DNA from: Nitrospirota bacterium
GTDB taxonomy: Bacteria; Nitrospirota; Nitrospiria; JACQBZ01
Direction of reading: 5' to 3'
Assembly (NCBI GenBank): GCA_016198945.1
Contig: JACQHO010000222.1
Coordinates: forward strand, 1-7,159
Length of the DNA stretch: 7,159 bases
The notes under the pieces are model-generated. The model did not search any database, was not told the DNA's origin, and saw only the letters and a program-made list of their open reading frames with translations. Every line of letters begins with the position of its first letter. Position 1 is the first letter of the stretch. Below are positions 5,082-7,159 of the stretch, piece after piece. The position numbers and the translations under genes are program-made.

Positions 5082-5768
5082 TCACGGACGATCCTCGACC
5101 CAGATCCCGCCCTCCGGTGTCGTCTCTTTCTTCCAGATGGGCGCGGTCGCTTTCAATTCATCAATGCACCACCGGCAGGCCCGGAAGGCCTCGGCCCGAT
5201 GTTCGGCGGCGGCCACGACCAAAACGATGTTCCCGCCGATCGGGATCTCTCCCGTCCGGTGGATGATCAAGACCTCGATGACCGAAAACTGTGTCATCGC
5301 TTTTTGCCGGATCCCGGCCAGCGTTTTCTCGGCCAGACCGGCGTAATGCTCATAATCCAGGCGACGGACCGGACGGCCCTTGGAGAAGTCCCGCGCCGCG
5401 CCGACAAAGACGGCCACGCCTCCGATCCGCCCGGAGACGGCCTTGATCCGGGACAGTTCCTCATCCAGGGAGAAATCTTCGGACTGAATCCGCGTCCAGG
5501 CCTTGACCGACGAGGCCCTTGCCCCCCCTGAAAAGGGCGGCATCAGGCCGATTTCATCCCCGTCTCGGATCACGGTCTCGTCCGAGGCCATTTCCTGATT
5601 CACGGCCACGAGGATCTTCTTATCCTTGACCCATTCCATGACTAAAGGAATCTCCGGCTGCAGCCGGCTCCATAATTCTCTCAAGGGCATCGACCGATCC
5701 AGCTCCAGATCCAACTCCGGACGGCCCGCCAGATCTTTTAGTCTCGCAAACAAACGGACGGTAACCAT
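5082..5768 (-). CDS. Molybdopterin synthase, MoaD-MoaE fusion
   Basis: The 228-residue product joins both subunits of molybdopterin synthase, which inserts two sulfurs into cyclic pyranopterin monophosphate to make molybdopterin. Residues 1-82 are the ubiquitin-like MoaD part (VTVRLFARLKDLAG ... VAVNQEM ... RDGDEIGLMPPFSGG). The Gly81-Gly82 pair that normally forms the free thiocarboxylate end is internal here, followed by ARASS. Residues 87-228 are MoaE, with LDYEHY (137-142), IHRTGEIPIG (169-178), AEHRAEAF (188-195) and LKATAPIWKKE (205-215) containing the conserved active-site lysines. The ATG at 5768 is chosen because MoaD homology begins there and GGAAGG lies 6 nt upstream; the frame stays open upstream to 5900, but that part overlaps the end of moaC and is only basic filler. 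A comparable fusion, MoaX of Mycobacterium tuberculosis, must be cleaved after its Gly-Gly to work. The gene follows moaC by 31 nt. Confidence 0.93.
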   Translation of the reverse strand: MVTVRLFARLKDLAGRPELDLELDRSMPLRELWSRLQPEIPLVMEWVKDKKILVAVNQEMASDETVIRDGDEIGLMPPFSGGARASSVKAWTRIQSEDFSLDEELSRIKAVSGRIGGVAVFVGAARDFSKGRPVRRLDYEHYAGLAEKTLAGIRQKAMTQFSVIEVLIIHRTGEIPIGGNIVLVVAAAEHRAEAFRACRWCIDELKATAPIWKKETTPEGGIWVEDRP

Positions 5769-5799
5769 GCCGGCCCTTCCACTTTTTCCCTCTTCCTTT

Positions 5800-6291
5800 T
5801 TACTTTTTCCTTTTATAGCTTCCCGACTTCCCGCCGGTCTTTGCGACCAGCCGGATCTCGCCGAAAGAGATCTCCCGATCCACCGCCTTGCACATATCAT
5901 AAATCGTCAGGGCCGCGACACAGACGGCCGTCATCGCCTCCATCTCGACGCCGGTCTGACCGGACGTCTTCACCGTGGCCGTAATCCCGATGCGGCTTCG
6001 GTTCCCGGCGTCCGGATCGGGCTCTTCCTTGAAATGCATCTCGACGCCGGTCAGCAGCAGTGGATGGCAGAGCGGGATCAGGCTCGGGACCTGCTTGGCG
6101 GCCATCACCCCGGCCACCTGCGCCACGGCCAGTACGTCGCCCTTGGCCATGCCCCCTTTTTGGATGAGCCGCAAGGTCTCCGGCTTTAAATAGACAAGGC
6201 CCGTCGCCGTGGCCGTTCTCTCGGTCTGCGGCTTTCCCGTGATGTCCACCATCCGGGCCCGGCCGTTCTCATCCAGATGGCTCAACGGCAT
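5800..6291 (-). CDS. moaC: Cyclic pyranopterin monophosphate synthase MoaC
   Basis: This 163-residue protein is full length for MoaC, which converts the MoaA product 3',8-cyclo-7,8-dihydro-GTP into cyclic pyranopterin monophosphate, an early step of molybdenum cofactor synthesis in the cytoplasm. Conserved blocks are all present: LSHLDENGRARMVDI (3-17), AGVMAAKQVPSLIPLCHPL (60-78) with the His-Pro of the active site, VEMEAMTAV (115-123) and LTIYDMCKAVDR (128-139) with the catalytic Asp and Lys. The ATG at 6291 has GGAGG at 6301-6305, 9 nt upstream. The promoter at 6323-6351 lies just before it, and moaD/moaE follows after 31 nt. The extreme C-terminus is basic (GSYKRKK). moaA, needed for the preceding step, is not in this window. 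Confidence 0.97.
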   Translation of the reverse strand: MPLSHLDENGRARMVDITGKPQTERTATATGLVYLKPETLRLIQKGGMAKGDVLAVAQVAGVMAAKQVPSLIPLCHPLLLTGVEMHFKEEPDPDAGNRSRIGITATVKTSGQTGVEMEAMTAVCVAALTIYDMCKAVDREISFGEIRLVAKTGGKSGSYKRKK

Positions 6292-6322
6292 CCGGCGGCT
6301 CCTCCATGATTAAATAATGCCC

Positions 6323-6351
6323 ATCATATCCCTTTTCCCTCGTAAAGGCAA
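6323..6351 (-). promoter_or_regulatory. Sigma70-like promoter for moaC-moaDE-permease
   Basis: On the minus strand TTGCCT (6346-6351; 4 of 6 consensus) and TATGAT (6323-6328; 5 of 6) are 17 bp apart in the 62-nt gap between mazG and moaC. Transcription would start near 6316, leaving a leader of about 25 nt with GGAGG before the moaC ATG. The leader is far too short to hold a molybdenum-cofactor riboswitch, so no Moco feedback by that route is visible. Confidence 0.6.
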
Positions 6352-6353
6352 AC

Positions 6354-7159
6354 TTAACGGCCCCGGCGTTTTAACCTCTTTCTCTCGACCGCCTTGGCTT
6401 CGTCCCATAGCCGGTCCATTTCGGCCAGGGTCATCTCGGACAGGGTCGTTTTAGCCTTCCCGGCCTTTTTTTCGATGTAGCGGAACCGCTCCGAAAACCG
6501 TTCATTCGCCTTGCGCAGGGACTCCTCCGGGTCAAGCTTTAAAAACCGGGCCATGTTCACGAGGGCGAAAAAAAGATCCCCGAATTCGGCCTGGATCTGC
6601 CGGGAGCGCCCCTCGCCAACGGCCTCCTCCAATTCCTTCATCTCCTCGCGCACCTTGTTCCAGACCGGCCGAATCTCCTTCCAGTCAAACCCGACCCGGG
6701 AGGCGCGGGTCTGGAGTTGATAGGCCCGCATCAGCGCCGGCAACGGCTTCGGAACCCCGTCCAGAACCGATTTGCGTTTGCGGTTTTGCTTCTCCTTCTG
6801 CTTGAGCTCCTCCCAGCGCGCAAGAACCTCTCCGGAGGTGGCCGGCTTCCTCCCTTTTCGACGGGACGATGCGCCGGGACCGAAGACATGGGGATGCCGC
6901 CGCGTCATCTTTTCGACGGCATGGCTCAAGACTTCCTCGATCCCGAATTCACCCCGCTCATCGGCGATGCGGGAATGGAACAGAATCTGAAACAGCAGGT
7001 CGCCCAGCTCCTCCTTCAGCGTTTCGGGATCCTCCTCGTCGATCGCCTCCAAAACCTCGTACGCCTCTTCAAGCAGAAACGGCTTCAGGCTTTCCCGCGT
7101 CTGTTCCTTGTCCCACGGACAGCCGTTCTTCCCGCGGAGCGTCTCCATCACGGCCGCCA
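6354..7159 (-). CDS. mazG: Nucleoside triphosphate pyrophosphohydrolase MazG (5' end probably beyond the window)
   Basis: MazG hydrolyses nucleoside triphosphates to monophosphate and pyrophosphate, a housecleaning and stress-related role in the cytoplasm. Counting from the GTG at 7151, 265 residues are seen: LRGKNGCPWDKEQT (5-18) is the family's N-terminal signature. Two MazG repeats follow: LLEEAYEV (26-33) with EELGDLLFQ (47-55), and VREEMKELEEA (167-177) with EFGDLFFALVNMARFL (189-204). These carry the EExxE and ExxD metal ligands. HPHVFG (86-91) and the SGEVLARWEELK linker (106-117) are also typical. The frame stays open to the window edge (Ala-Ala before the GTG), and homologues usually have about ten residues more before the xMxxLR segment, so the true start probably lies outside. 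A Lys/Arg-rich insert (SSRRKGRKPA, 95-104) follows the first domain. There is no evident terminator before the moaC promoter. Confidence 0.95.
   Translation of the reverse strand, partial: AAVMETLRGKNGCPWDKEQTRESLKPFLLEEAYEVLEAIDEEDPETLKEELGDLLFQILFHSRIADERGEFGIEEVLSHAVEKMTRRHPHVFGPGASSRRKGRKPATSGEVLARWEELKQKEKQNRKRKSVLDGVPKPLPALMRAYQLQTRASRVGFDWKEIRPVWNKVREEMKELEEAVGEGRSRQIQAEFGDLFFALVNMARFLKLDPEESLRKANERFSERFRYIEKKAGKAKTTLSEMTLAEMDRLWDEAKAVERKRLKRRGR

Noticed and set aside
4277..5531. Plus-strand frames 4277-5266 and 4944-5531 as genes
   Set aside because: They run antisense to the permease and moaD/moaE. The His/Gln/Asp-rich translation is a by-product of the opposite strand's codons, including the permease His-rich loop.
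5769..5900. Upstream extension of the MoaD-MoaE frame to an ATG at 5900
   Set aside because: The extra 44 residues overlap the 3' end of moaC, are basic and unlike MoaD, and the ATG at 5768 has its own GGAAGG site and begins the MoaD homology.
6292..6353. Possible Moco riboswitch upstream of moaC
   Set aside because: The gap is only 62 nt and is filled by the promoter and ribosome binding site; the known Moco RNA motif is far larger.

Overview
All recognisable genes in this GC-rich window lie on the minus strand, so biological order runs from high to low coordinates. The encoded signal peptides, an outer-membrane beta-barrel domain and a secreted subtilisin-like protease with a C-terminal-sorting-like segment point to a Gram-negative bacterium. 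The gene mix would suit a Nitrospirota, Desulfobacterota or Methylomirabilota-like lineage, but that placement is an impression only; no rRNA or other marker is present.

Right part (7159 to about 4271): a MazG nucleotide pyrophosphohydrolase, cut by the window edge, is followed by a compact unit moaC - moaD/moaE fusion - NicO-type nickel/cobalt permease. A sigma70-like promoter (TTGCCT-17 bp-TATGAT) lies just before moaC, and a strong hairpin plus T-tract follows the permease, so these three genes look like one transcript. MoaC and the MoaD-MoaE protein are consecutive enzymes of molybdopterin synthesis. The permease supplies another metal and has a His-rich loop.

Middle (4253 to 1875): one very long reading frame encodes two things end to end. 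The first is a subtilisin (S8) protease with propeptide, complete catalytic residues and a Gly/Cys + hydrophobic + basic tail typical of C-terminal sorting signals. The second, in frame and without a stop between them, is a protein with its own signal peptide and an outer-membrane beta-barrel. An AGGAGG Shine-Dalgarno sits 9 nt before the ATG of the second part. This is the most unusual object in the window: a polyprotein, a gene fusion by stop loss, or a nested second start. The protease start is also unusual: a TTG with GGAGG 8 nt upstream fits best, and the terminator hairpin ends only 4 nt before that GGAGG.

Left part (1848 to 1): a well-formed promoter drives a cytoplasmic protein with N-terminal TPR helices, a long Pro/Ala/Glu-rich linker and a C-terminal cyclic-nucleotide-binding domain. 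After a short gap holding two inverted repeats comes a metallo-beta-lactamase-fold protein, truncated by the window edge, that resembles class II cyclic-nucleotide phosphodiesterases. A cyclic-nucleotide sensor beside a likely cyclic-nucleotide hydrolase suggests a small local signalling module.

No RNA genes, CRISPR arrays, insertion sequences or prophage genes were seen. No gene-free stretch exceeds 100 bases.
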